Shown piece after piece: positions 1-8,187 of a DNA stretch of 64,000 nt. The notes under the pieces are model-generated. The model was not told the origin of the DNA and searched no databases. It worked only from the letters and a program-made list of their open reading frames with translations. Numbering within the stretch: the first letter of the stretch is position 1; each line of letters starts with the position of its first letter. Location of the stretch: contig CAUCKA010000003.1 of NCBI GenBank assembly GCA_958443265.1, positions 165,142 to 229,141 of the forward strand. The letters run 5' to 3'. A program made the position numbers and the translations under genes. The DNA is from an uncultured Collinsella sp. (GTDB taxonomy: Bacteria > Actinomycetota > Coriobacteriia > Coriobacteriales > Coriobacteriaceae).

Positions 1-381
1 GCCGGCGGGATCGACGAACTCGCCGGTGCGGCCCACCTCACGCATGACGTTGGGGTCCTTAAAGTAGCGCACGACCTCGCAGATGGCGTCGGTCTCGCGG
101 ATGTTTGCCAAGAACTGGTTGCCCAGACCCTCGCCCTCGTTAGCGCCCTTCACCAGACCTGCGATGTCGACGAACTCGACCGTAGCCGGCACAATGCGAC
201 CCGGGTTGACGATGTCGGCGAGCTTTTGCAGGCGGCTATCGGGCACATCGACGATACCCACGTTGGGGTCGATCGTGGCGAACGGGTAGTTGGCGGCAAG
301 GCCGGTCTTTTTGGTAAGCGCGGTGAACAGCGTCGACTTGCCCACGTTGGGCAGGCCCACGATACCGATGGAAAGGGACAC
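1..381 (-). CDS. ychF: Redox-regulated ATPase/GTPase YchF, N-terminal part
   Basis: Reading in from the window edge, the minus strand encodes the first 127 codons of a YchF/OLA1-type Obg-family P-loop NTPase. The start is GTG at 381, placed by an AAGGAG ribosome site just upstream. The N-terminus carries the Walker A motif GLPNVGKST and the G2/G3 region ending VEFVDIAGLVKGA, typical of YchF, which binds ATP more than GTP and associates with ribosomes. The C-terminal coiled-coil and TGS domains lie outside the window. Nothing abnormal is visible in the part present. Confidence 0.93.
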   Translation of the reverse strand, partial: MSLSIGIVGLPNVGKSTLFTALTKKTGLAANYPFATIDPNVGIVDVPDSRLQKLADIVNPGRIVPATVEFVDIAGLVKGANEGEGLGNQFLANIRETDAICEVVRYFKDPNVMREVGRTGEFVDPAG

Positions 382-495
382 GACAGCTCCTTTTGATACA
401 GGTACTTCAAACTGCATAAGTATAGCGCCGCCGCAGCATCCAGGCGAACCCGGACGCCACGGCGGCGCAAATGAAGCAGAGATAGGGGTCGCTGA

Positions 496-1749
496 CTAGT
501 CTGCGAGCTTTTCCACCTGATCGAGCATCTTATCGAGCTTGGCCTTTGCCTCGGCCTTGACCTTCTCGGCCTCCTCGTGAGCCTTCGCCTTCTGGGCGGC
601 CTTTTCCTCGGCCTCGGGATCGACGACGACCAGATTGGACGCATCGTGTTCGACCAGCTTGAGCGCATGTTCGGGACAAACCTTGACGCAGGCTCCGCAA
701 CCCAAACAATACGTGGACTCCAGTGCAAAGCGACCGCTTCCCACCAAATCGCAGGCGGACGTGGGGCACACGTTGACGCACTCGCCGCACGACGTGCACT
801 TGTCAAAATCGCACTCCGGCGTGCTCACCTGCATGTTCTGGGCAAGCTCGGGGTGGTTTTGCAGCGTCGAGAGTACCAGCTGGCGCCCATGGGTGAGCGA
901 ACGGCGACGCTTGGTCGTCGTGGTGCCGCACATGGTGTTGAGCGTGCGCTCCAGCTGGGTGATCTGATGGCGATGGGCTTTGAGCTTCTGCGTCACCGAA
1001 GCCAGTGCCGCCGTCGCCGGGTTGAGCTTGGTCACCGTCAGGCCCGTGGTGCGGGCGATCTTTTCCATGTATTCCTTGCGCTCGTACTCGCGGCGCTTAT
1101 GGCATTTGAGGCTCTTGGGGTCGACCTCCAGGCCCATACCCGTACCAGCCCATTCCTCGGCCTTCGCAATCGCCTCGCCCAGCATGTCCTCGCCACCGGT
1201 GTTGCGGCATTTATCGCACACGCCCAGCGGCAGATACACACTCACGTTGGGATAGTCGGCCAGCACCGAGAACCAGGTCTCGGCTGTAATATCGCCCACG
1301 CAGGCAACGACGACCTCGTTCTCGCGCGGCATGCGCTTAAGGGCGCGCGTGCAGGTAACGTAGGCGGTCTCGTGACTTGTAGCCGCCGAGACAATGTCGT
1401 CATACAGGTTTTTGGGTGCAAGACGCGGAGAGATGATCGCCTCCGTCGGGCAAGCAGCGGCGCACAGGCCGCACTTACGGCAGCTGTCGAGGATCTCGAT
1501 GGCATCTTCCTCGACCTCGATGGCGTTGACCGGGCACACGTCCATGCACGCGGTGCAGCCACTCTTTTCGTTTTTGCAGGTCAAGCACGGAATCGTGTTT
1601 CCGCGTGGGCGCTCCTTATAGTCGGCGGGATTCCACTGCGGCCCCAATGGATCGAGTGCATCGGTCACACCGCCAAGCGGGTTTTTAAGAAAGTCGAAAC
1701 CCTTGCTGATCTCGATAATGTCATCAAACAGATCGTGTTCCTGCGCCAT
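496..1749 (-). CDS. Double 4Fe-4S ferredoxin-domain protein
   Basis: This 417-residue soluble protein has two pairs of 4Fe-4S clusters. The N-terminal pair (about residues 55-100) is CLTCKNEKSGCTACMDVCP followed by CRKCGLCAAACP. The C-terminal pair (about 340-395) is CTSCGECVNVCP and CLGCGACVKVCP. The middle 200 residues, with extra cysteines (VCDKCRNTGGEDM), match nothing I recognise. It ends in a Lys/Ala/Glu-rich, probably coiled-coil tail. The ATG at 1749 is chosen because GGGAGGGG precedes it. It lies beside two glycerol dehydrogenases and may carry electrons for fermentation, but partner and substrate are unknown. Confidence 0.8.
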   Translation of the reverse strand: MAQEHDLFDDIIEISKGFDFLKNPLGGVTDALDPLGPQWNPADYKERPRGNTIPCLTCKNEKSGCTACMDVCPVNAIEVEEDAIEILDSCRKCGLCAAACPTEAIISPRLAPKNLYDDIVSAATSHETAYVTCTRALKRMPRENEVVVACVGDITAETWFSVLADYPNVSVYLPLGVCDKCRNTGGEDMLGEAIAKAEEWAGTGMGLEVDPKSLKCHKRREYERKEYMEKIARTTGLTVTKLNPATAALASVTQKLKAHRHQITQLERTLNTMCGTTTTKRRRSLTHGRQLVLSTLQNHPELAQNMQVSTPECDFDKCTSCGECVNVCPTSACDLVGSGRFALESTYCLGCGACVKVCPEHALKLVEHDASNLVVVDPEAEEKAAQKAKAHEEAEKVKAEAKAKLDKMLDQVEKLAD

Positions 1750-1900
1750 GCGCGGCCCCTCCCTGAGCAGTGCAAACAAGCAAGAGATAATGATACGCTA
1801 TCGGCCCACGCCTCGGGCAAATTACACGCGGCGCATCTTTGCGGAAAATAGCCCATGGCCTATCGCCGCCTCGATTGCACAAGGCCAATCAAGCGCCAAA

Positions 1901-2968
1901 CTATGCCTCGCACATGAGCTGCACGAGCTTTTGCCTGGTCACCTTTGTCTGTTCGTTGGCCATGTTGCGCTCGTTCTTAAAAGTTGCGTCGGCAACGCTC
2001 AGCAAATCGGCATCGGTAATCTCATCAAGCCCCAGCTCCTCAAGCGTCGTCGGCAGACCGACGCGCTGGCAAAACTCGAGCACCTGATCAAGCTCGGGCG
2101 CACGCTCCAGGCGCAGCTGCACCACCAGACCAAATGCCACGGCCTCACCATGCATGGCCTTGCACTCGGGCAGAATCGTCAGCCCGTTGGCGATGGCATG
2201 CGCCAACGCCAAGCCACCGCTCTCAAAACCAACACCCGAAAGCAGGATGTTGCACTCGATCAGGCGCTCAACCGCCGGCGATGTGCGCCCCTTTTTGAGA
2301 TCGCGCTTGGCAGCGACGCCGCATTCCATAAGCGTGTCGTAGCAGGCACGTGCCGCGACCAGTGCCAAGTGCCCCGGCGCGCCACCGTGCTCGTTCGCAC
2401 CTCTCGCCGCGGCGCACGAACGCGCCTCGAAGTACGTTGCCAGCGCATCGCCCATACCAGCGACCGTCATACGCAGTGGGGCCGCCGCGACCACGTTGGT
2501 ATCGACCACGACCAGGTCTGGATTCTTCTCGAGCATCAGGTAGCGGTCGAACGACCCGTCCTCGTGATACAACACCGAAATCGCGCTGCACGGACCATCC
2601 ATTGAGGCCGCCGTGGGACATACGCACAACGGCAGCTCAGCATAAAACGCAACGGCCTTTGCGATATCGAGCATCTTGCCGCCGCCAATGCCCACCACCA
2701 TGTCGCAATACTCGGCCCGGGCTTCCTTGGCCATTTCGACAACGGCATCTTCCGTACACGGACCGTTGTAAATCTTAAAGAACGGCTCGCTTAGATCTTC
2801 ATCCAGAAATCCATCGACGATCTGCCTGCACAGCCGATCCTCGGTGCCCTGGTCAAACAAGACATAGGCAGCGCAGCCCAACCATGACAAATACCTGCCC
2901 TGACGCGAAAGTTCGCCCGGCCCCTGAACATACCGGCCAGGACCACCGTAAACCATAGGAAGCGCCAT
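1901..2968 (-). CDS. Glycerol dehydrogenase-like iron/zinc alcohol dehydrogenase (paralogue 1)
   Basis: This 355-residue protein belongs to the GldA branch of the metal-dependent alcohol dehydrogenases, which oxidise glycerol to dihydroxyacetone with NAD. The nucleotide-binding GIGGGKMLDIAKA and the metal ligands are visible: Asp in GMGDALATYFEA, His in LAHAIANGL and His in MHGEAVAFG. It is a close paralogue of the next gene upstream (3116-4216) but more diverged, for example AMHGEA where the other has MYHGEK. The two are separated by a hairpin repeat and a terminator, so they are probably transcribed separately. The exact polyol substrate cannot be read from sequence. Confidence 0.85.
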   Translation of the reverse strand: MALPMVYGGPGRYVQGPGELSRQGRYLSWLGCAAYVLFDQGTEDRLCRQIVDGFLDEDLSEPFFKIYNGPCTEDAVVEMAKEARAEYCDMVVGIGGGKMLDIAKAVAFYAELPLCVCPTAASMDGPCSAISVLYHEDGSFDRYLMLEKNPDLVVVDTNVVAAAPLRMTVAGMGDALATYFEARSCAAARGANEHGGAPGHLALVAARACYDTLMECGVAAKRDLKKGRTSPAVERLIECNILLSGVGFESGGLALAHAIANGLTILPECKAMHGEAVAFGLVVQLRLERAPELDQVLEFCQRVGLPTTLEELGLDEITDADLLSVADATFKNERNMANEQTKVTRQKLVQLMCEA

Positions 2969-2998
2969 ACGAGAATCCGCCCTTCATCAAACAACGAT

Positions 2999-3064
2999 TG
3001 GTGCAAAGTAACCTGACCCCTTTGCACCAACTTGGTGCGATGGGGTCAGGTTGGTTTGCACCAT
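2999..3064. repeat. Palindromic intergenic hairpin, GGTGCAAAG type
   Basis: TGGTGCAAAGTAACCTGACC at the left is answered by GGTCAGGTTGGTTTGCACCA at the right, and a second short palindrome (TTTGCACCAACTTGGTGCGA) sits in the middle. The whole segment can fold into a long hairpin. It shares the CCTGACCCCTTTG wording with the ACCACCACAAAGG hairpin family found elsewhere in the window, so it may be a distant member. Confidence 0.7.
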
Positions 3065-3066
3065 AG

Positions 3067-3103
3067 CAAAAAGGGGCAAAGCCGTCTGCTGGCTTTGCCC
3101 CTT
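3067..3103 (-). terminator. Rho-independent terminator after the second glycerol dehydrogenase
   Basis: GGGGCAAAGCC / GGCTTTGCCCC forms a strong stem. Read on the minus strand it is followed by a T-run, just downstream of the stop of the 3116-4216 gene. Confidence 0.85.
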
Positions 3104-3115
3104 CCTTAGCTTGAT

Positions 3116-4216
3116 TTACTCATCCATAAGGTAGTAGTGACCCAGCGCGTCGGCACCCAGGATGGCGTTTGCGACCATCTCGGGCGTCACCTCAAACGGC
3201 ATGTTGCACATGGTGTCATCGGGCGCGCAGGCGGCCTCGGCAACAATCATGGCCTGCTCGCGCGTAAGCTCGGCAACGCCAAGTTCCTTCATCGTGACCG
3301 GCAGGCCCAGCTCAATGCAGAAGCCCAAGACTTCCTCGAGTTTCTCAGTCGGAGCATCCTCGAGTACCAGCTGAACGATGGTGCCAAAGGCGACCTTCTC
3401 GCCGTGATACATGCCGTGGCACTCGGGCAGCATCGTCAGGCCATTGTGGATGGCATGAGCAGCAGCAAGGCCCGAGCTCTCAAAGCCAATGCCCGAAAGC
3501 AGCGTATTGGCCTCGATGATATGCTCGACGGCAGGCGTCAGCGCGCCCTTCTCCAACGCGACCTTGGCCTTGACGCCATCGGTCATAAGCGTCTCGTAGC
3601 AGAGCTTGGCGAGCGCCAGACCAGCCATACCACCCTTGCCGCCGGCGCAAGTGCCACCGTCGGCATCGTGCGTCGCCTGGGCCTCAAAGTAGGTTGCGAG
3701 CGCATCGCCCATACCGGAAACCGTCAGGCGCACCGGGCTCGCCGCGATAACTGTCGTATCCATCAGGACAATGTTGGGGTTTGCCTTAAGGAACAGGTAC
3801 TTATCGAACTGGCCGTCATCGGTGTAGAGCACCGAAAGTGCCGAACACGGTGCATCGGTCGAAGCGATGGTGGGGCAAATGATAACCGGGGACTCCAGGT
3901 AGTAGGCAACGGCTTTGGCGGTATCGAGGATCTTGCCGCCACCGACGCCGACGATGATGTCGCAGCCGTTGTCGCGCGCGAGCGCAACCAGGCGATCGAC
4001 CTCGCTCTTGGAGCACTCGCCGTTAAAGTCCTCAAACAGCAGCTCGGCCTTAGCCTCGGCAAAACCACCCTCGATCTTGGCACCGACGCGCTTCTTGCCC
4101 GAAGGCGTCACGATGACGAGGGCCTTAGCGCCGAGCGGCTCGACATAGGAGCCGAGCTTGGCGAGCTCGTCCGGACCCTGGATGTACTTGCTGGGGCTAT
4201 TGAAAATTGCAGCCAT
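3116..4216 (-). CDS. gldA: Glycerol dehydrogenase
   Basis: This 366-residue GldA-family protein is predicted to interconvert glycerol and dihydroxyacetone with NAD in the cytoplasm. It shows the glycine-rich GVGGGKILDTAKA motif, metal-ligand Asp in GMGDALATYFEAQ, and His in AAHAIHNGL and in YHGEKVAFG. Length is typical for the family. It sits between a second GldA-like gene downstream and an iron alcohol dehydrogenase upstream, all on the same strand. This suggests a reductive, redox-balancing fermentation cluster. The ribosome site before the ATG (GAGAATGGG) is weak. Confidence 0.92.
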   Translation of the reverse strand: MAAIFNSPSKYIQGPDELAKLGSYVEPLGAKALVIVTPSGKKRVGAKIEGGFAEAKAELLFEDFNGECSKSEVDRLVALARDNGCDIIVGVGGGKILDTAKAVAYYLESPVIICPTIASTDAPCSALSVLYTDDGQFDKYLFLKANPNIVLMDTTVIAASPVRLTVSGMGDALATYFEAQATHDADGGTCAGGKGGMAGLALAKLCYETLMTDGVKAKVALEKGALTPAVEHIIEANTLLSGIGFESSGLAAAHAIHNGLTMLPECHGMYHGEKVAFGTIVQLVLEDAPTEKLEEVLGFCIELGLPVTMKELGVAELTREQAMIVAEAACAPDDTMCNMPFEVTPEMVANAILGADALGHYYLMDE

Positions 4217-4246
4217 AACTATCCCATTCTCTAAAAGAAAAAAGAA

Positions 4247-4281
4247 AGGGGCTCCGTACGGATACGTGCGGAGCCCCTCGT
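4247..4281 (-). terminator. Rho-independent terminator of the alcohol dehydrogenase gene
   Basis: GGGGCTCCGTACGG / CGTGCGGAGCCCC forms a long GC stem. On the minus strand it is followed by TTTCTTTTTTC, immediately after the stop at 4300. Confidence 0.88.
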
Positions 4282-4299
4282 TACGATAACAAGAGTCGA

Positions 4300-5523
4300 T
4301 TAGAAATCGATGTCGGTGTCGTAGTAGCAGGCCTTGAGGATCTTCTCGAAGTCGGCAGCCTTGGTCTCACGCGGGTTCTCGGGCGTGCAGGCGTCGGTCT
4401 CGGCGTTCGCAGCGATCTCGGGCAGCTTGGCGAGGAACTCCTCCTCGGAAACCATCTGCGGGTTCTCGGCGTCGACCTTCACGCCACCATTCGCGTAATC
4501 CTTGATGGACTGCGGAATGTTGAGCTGGTCATTGAGGTCGCGAATCTTCTGGACGAGCGCAGCGATGAGCTCCTCGTTGGTCTCGCCGGGAAGGTGCAGG
4601 ATCTCCTTGGCCACGTAAGCGTAACGCTCAGCAGCACGCGGGTCCTTGGAGTTCCACTGGATAACCTTGCCCAGGTACATGGCGTTAGCGGCACCGTGGA
4701 TGATGTGGCCGTTCTCGAAGGCAGCACCGGTCTTGTGAGCCATGGAGTGAACGATGCCGAGCAGGCCCGAGGAGAAGGCGATACCGGCGATGCACTGAGC
4801 CTCGTGCATGTGCTGACGGGCCTCATGGTCGCCAGCATAGGACTTGGGCAGCCACTCGACGATCTCGCGGATGCCGTGCAGGGCGTTGGCGTCGGTGAAC
4901 ATAGAGGCGCAGGTGGAAACGTAGGCCTCCATGCAGTGGGTCAGAGCATCCATGCCGGTGTGAGCGCACAGCTTGGCGGGCATGGTGTAGGTGAGCTCGG
5001 GGTCGACGATGGCGACATCAGGGGTGATGTTGAAGTCGGCCAGCGGGTACTTGATGCCCTTGGCGTAGTCGGTAATGACGGAGAACGCGGTGACCTCGGT
5101 AGCGGTGCCGGAGGTAGAGGAGATGGCACAGAAATGAGCCTTCTGACGCAGCTCCGGGAAGCTGAACGGCTGGATGATGTTATCGAAGGACTCCTCGGGA
5201 TACTCGTAGAAGACCCACATGGCCTTAGCGGCATCGATGGGCGAGCCGCCACCGATGGCGATAATCCAGTCGGGCTCGAACTCGCGCATGGCCTCGGCGC
5301 CCTTCATGACCGTCTCGATGGACGGGTCGGACTCGACGCCCTCGAACAGCTTGACCTCGAAACCGCCTTCCTTAAGGTCGTTCTCGACGTCCTGCAGGAA
5401 CCCGCCGCGGCGCATAGAGCTGCCGCCAGAAACGATGATGGCCTTCTTGCCCTTGAGGTTCTTCACCTCGTGGCGAGCGCCCTCACCAAAGTACAGATCG
5501 CGAGGATTGGTAAAACGTCCCAT
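4300..5523 (-). CDS. Iron-containing alcohol dehydrogenase
   Basis: This 407-residue group III (iron-activated) alcohol dehydrogenase is of the kind that reduces aldehydes to alcohols during fermentation. The cofactor motif IAIGGGSPIDAAKAM is near residue 95. Metal ligands are recognisable in HTGMDALTHCMEAY and in the histidines of IVHSMAHKTGA and GHIIHGAANAM. The start at 5523 is set by AGGAGG placed 6 bases upstream. It resembles the C-terminal domain of AdhE and stand-alone ethanol or butanol dehydrogenases. Substrate length and NADH/NADPH preference are not certain. A strong terminator follows, so it is probably monocistronic. Confidence 0.88.
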   Translation of the reverse strand: MGRFTNPRDLYFGEGARHEVKNLKGKKAIIVSGGSSMRRGGFLQDVENDLKEGGFEVKLFEGVESDPSIETVMKGAEAMREFEPDWIIAIGGGSPIDAAKAMWVFYEYPEESFDNIIQPFSFPELRQKAHFCAISSTSGTATEVTAFSVITDYAKGIKYPLADFNITPDVAIVDPELTYTMPAKLCAHTGMDALTHCMEAYVSTCASMFTDANALHGIREIVEWLPKSYAGDHEARQHMHEAQCIAGIAFSSGLLGIVHSMAHKTGAAFENGHIIHGAANAMYLGKVIQWNSKDPRAAERYAYVAKEILHLPGETNEELIAALVQKIRDLNDQLNIPQSIKDYANGGVKVDAENPQMVSEEEFLAKLPEIAANAETDACTPENPRETKAADFEKILKACYYDTDIDF

Positions 5524-6022
5524 ACTGTGCCTCCTAAACAAGCCCCTCTTAGACTTGCGTATATAACGGAGCACCCGATTGGCTCCGTTAGGACCGTTTT
5601 GCGCGTTGCCGGCGATGACAATGCGCGATGTCTAAACGTCTCAACGCTCAGACAAACAATATTCTACCGTTCTGGTTGGTCAGTTATTCACCTAAAGCCG
5701 ACAATGATGAAACGTTTTTCTATCCCTGAAGACCCTTGTGGGGCATTCATACTCCCAAGCTGGGCAAACGTTTTATCAAGGTTGACCACATATCCCGGGC
5801 AGGACTGTGCCCCTCCAAAATGCGCCCCGTTCGCCGCCAAAAATCGACCGTTTGCGGCACCGTGATACCACTCGGTCGTCCAGGGTGCCGACATTTGTGC
5901 GACATCTGTCTTCGTGGTGCAAAGGTGCATGTCGGAGCGTGGCGCCACCGGCGCGCCACATGCGGGTAAACTAGAGCGTTATATAGAGATATTTGAACCC
6001 TAACCGCAGCAAAGGAGGCTCC
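5524..6022. other. Intergenic region between divergent genes
   Basis: About 500 bases lie between the divergently read alcohol dehydrogenase and the 6023 gene. GTGGCGCCACCGGCGCGCC near 5938-5957 can form a small hairpin, and TAAACT at 5967-5972 is a candidate -10 for the plus-strand gene. The open frame at 5688-5948 has no ribosome site and no family likeness, so it is not called. No RNA gene was recognised. Confidence 0.5.
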
Positions 6023-7099
6023 ATGGCATTCGACCCCATACAAGAGGATTGCCATCGCCTCGTTCTTGAGGCCTTGCGCCGCGACAATATCCCGCTCACC
6101 GACGGTGCCGCCGTAGAGCGCCTGATGGAACAATTCACCCGTAACCCCGCGCCGCTCATCGTGCACGACCGCGACCGCGCCGGGCACCTCATTGCCAAGG
6201 TGGTCGAGGCTGTCGACTACCGCATTCCCTTTATCCCTGACGATACCCAGGCAGAGCAAGAAGAGACCGCAGCCGAGAACATGCTCCGCGAGGCAGCCGC
6301 GCTCGACCCGGCCAGCTGGGATGCCCAGCGCATGCTGTGCGCGCTCACCGCCGAATCCAACGAGGAATACGTACAGTATTTGGTGTCCAAGTGCGATGAG
6401 GTGGAGCACGATCTGGCGCTCAAGATTGCCTCGGCGCAGGACCCCTACGAGCGTGAGGCCGCAGGCGACCTGACCCGCCGTCCCTACCTGCGCTGGCTTG
6501 CCGCCTTGGCATCGCGCGCGCTCATTAGCGGCCGCTACCGCATGTCGCTGGATGCCGCGAATCGCAGCCTGGACTTTGCACCCAACGACCCCGCCGGCGT
6601 CCGCCATACTGCGATGCTTGCCATGGCAAAGCTCGAATACCCTGCCGAGGAGCTCAAGCGTTTTCGTTCCGCCCACTCCGTGCCCTATCTTGCCAACACA
6701 CCGCTGCGCCGCCGTCCCAAGGACGCAGAGCGCGACCTGGACCCGTGGACGCTCATCGCGCTGATGAGCGCTGCCTGGCGCGAGCTGGATTACGAGGGCG
6801 CCGAACACTACCTGCGCATCCTTGCGCGCTCATGCCCGCACGCAGCCGAAGCACTCTACTTCCAAACCGAGTTTCCCGATGGCGTCTATGCCCGCGTCAA
6901 CGTGGGTACAGGCTCCACCGACGAGCTCGTCCTTGCACTGTCCGAGGCGACGCCGGTACTGCAGGAGGGCCTGGGCGCTCCCGACAACGCCAGCTTTACC
7001 GCCTGGGTCGCCACCAACGACATCGTGCGTTCCCAGATCGACGAGCGCATCCTGCGCGCAGCCGAGCAGGGGCTTCCATTTAAGGGAGGGGACCTCTAA
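6023..7099 (+). CDS. Tetratricopeptide-like helical repeat protein
   Basis: This 358-residue acidic soluble protein has no signal peptide and no membrane segment. It is almost entirely predicted alpha-helix with TPR-like Ala/Leu spacing, for example YRMSLDAANRSLDFAPNDPAGVRHT and YEGAEHYLRILA. The ATG at 6023 is preceded by AAAGGAGG. Its stop overlaps the next start (TAATG), so it is translationally coupled to a second protein of similar build, suggesting a paired scaffold. The next gene after the pair is murT-gatD, which hints at an envelope-related role, but function is unknown. Confidence 0.75.
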   Translation: MAFDPIQEDCHRLVLEALRRDNIPLTDGAAVERLMEQFTRNPAPLIVHDRDRAGHLIAKVVEAVDYRIPFIPDDTQAEQEETAAENMLREAAALDPASWDAQRMLCALTAESNEEYVQYLVSKCDEVEHDLALKIASAQDPYEREAAGDLTRRPYLRWLAALASRALISGRYRMSLDAANRSLDFAPNDPAGVRHTAMLAMAKLEYPAEELKRFRSAHSVPYLANTPLRRRPKDAERDLDPWTLIALMSAAWRELDYEGAEHYLRILARSCPHAAEALYFQTEFPDGVYARVNVGTGSTDELVLALSEATPVLQEGLGAPDNASFTAWVATNDIVRSQIDERILRAAEQGLPFKGGDL

Positions 7100-8142
7100 T
7101 GGATCCGAGCGTCTACATCCCCGCCTACTTGGAGCGCACCTATCTGGCGTCGCACCCCGAACTCACCGATGCAGCACGCGAACTTGTCCATAACGACATC
7201 AGTGCGAATCCTCACAAGTATGCGCAGTCCGAGCATGCCCAGGCGCTGCTGTCCTATGCCGGTGTCCATCGTCACCTGCTCGACGAGCTCCATCGCATCG
7301 AGGACCTGGGCAGCGACGAGGAGTTCGAGCAGACGCGCAATCGTCTGTTCGACGACATGCGCGATGAGCTGCTCAAGATCGTCCGCGTCGATGCACTGGC
7401 CGTCGACGCGCAGCTGCTCGCCATCATCCTGGCCGACACGCCCGTTGACGCCTGCCTGGGCGACCTGATGAAGCTCGAGGCGAGCACGGCCGACTACCTG
7501 CAACAGAGCGTGCCCGGGTTTGATATGGAGGCCCCGCACTATTGGGCCAATAATGTTTTGGCCGACGGTGTCACCGCAGCAGACCTCACCGTAAGCGAGC
7601 CGGCGCTTATCGGGTGGCTCCACACGCTCGAGGCCATCTCGCAGCTGTGCATGGCGAGCGCCCGCTACCGCGCTGCTGCCAACTACGCCCGCCGCGTCCT
7701 TAAGGCGGAGGGCTATCCCACCCGGGCCGCCGGCACCGTGTTGTTTGCCCTCGCCCGCTTGGAAGACCAGGACGGCTTTTTTGCCCTAGCCCACCAGCTC
7801 GAGGAACAGGTGGGAGCCGATGCACTCGAGAACTCCCCCTGGTACCTGCTCGCCCGCACGATCTTGCTGTTCAAAACGAACAAGATGCGCCCGGCGACAC
7901 GCGCGCTGCGCGAGTTCGCTAACCGTTGCGAGGGCGGCGCGTTCTTCTTGCTGAACCCCATGTACCAGACGCCGTATCTTCCCTGCCGACCCGAGCCGCG
8001 CGACCCCTGGGACCTCTCGCACCAGGCGGTTTGGGAAGCCGACGGCATCATCTCGGATACTCCCGACTTTGCCCCCTGGGCCAGCGCTTGCGAAGACGTA
8101 TCGCAGCTTGCCCAGGAATTTGCGCGCCGTTACGGCTTTTAA
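7099..8142 (+). CDS. Tetratricopeptide-like helical repeat protein, partner of the 6023 gene
   Basis: This 347-residue protein is all-helical and resembles its upstream neighbour in length and in repeat pairs such as SARYRAAANYARRVLKAEG. It starts at the ATG overlapping the previous stop codon, which implies coupled expression and probably fixed stoichiometry. The C-terminal third has a proline-rich segment (TPYLPCRPEPRDPWDLS) and ends in a short helix. No catalytic motif, signal peptide or membrane span is visible. The family is unrecognised. Confidence 0.75.
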   Translation: MDPSVYIPAYLERTYLASHPELTDAARELVHNDISANPHKYAQSEHAQALLSYAGVHRHLLDELHRIEDLGSDEEFEQTRNRLFDDMRDELLKIVRVDALAVDAQLLAIILADTPVDACLGDLMKLEASTADYLQQSVPGFDMEAPHYWANNVLADGVTAADLTVSEPALIGWLHTLEAISQLCMASARYRAAANYARRVLKAEGYPTRAAGTVLFALARLEDQDGFFALAHQLEEQVGADALENSPWYLLARTILLFKTNKMRPATRALREFANRCEGGAFFLLNPMYQTPYLPCRPEPRDPWDLSHQAVWEADGIISDTPDFAPWASACEDVSQLAQEFARRYGF

Positions 8143-8187
8143 CGGCGCAAACGCCACGACCATGTCATTCACGTTAGGAACGGCTTC

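Noticed and set aside
577..1851. 424-codon plus-strand frame opposite the Fe-S protein
   Set aside because: The opposite frame has clear ferredoxin motifs. This one has none.
5688..5948. 86-codon minus frame between the alcohol dehydrogenase and the 6023 gene
   Set aside because: No ribosome site, no recognisable fold, and it crosses the likely promoter area of the plus-strand gene.
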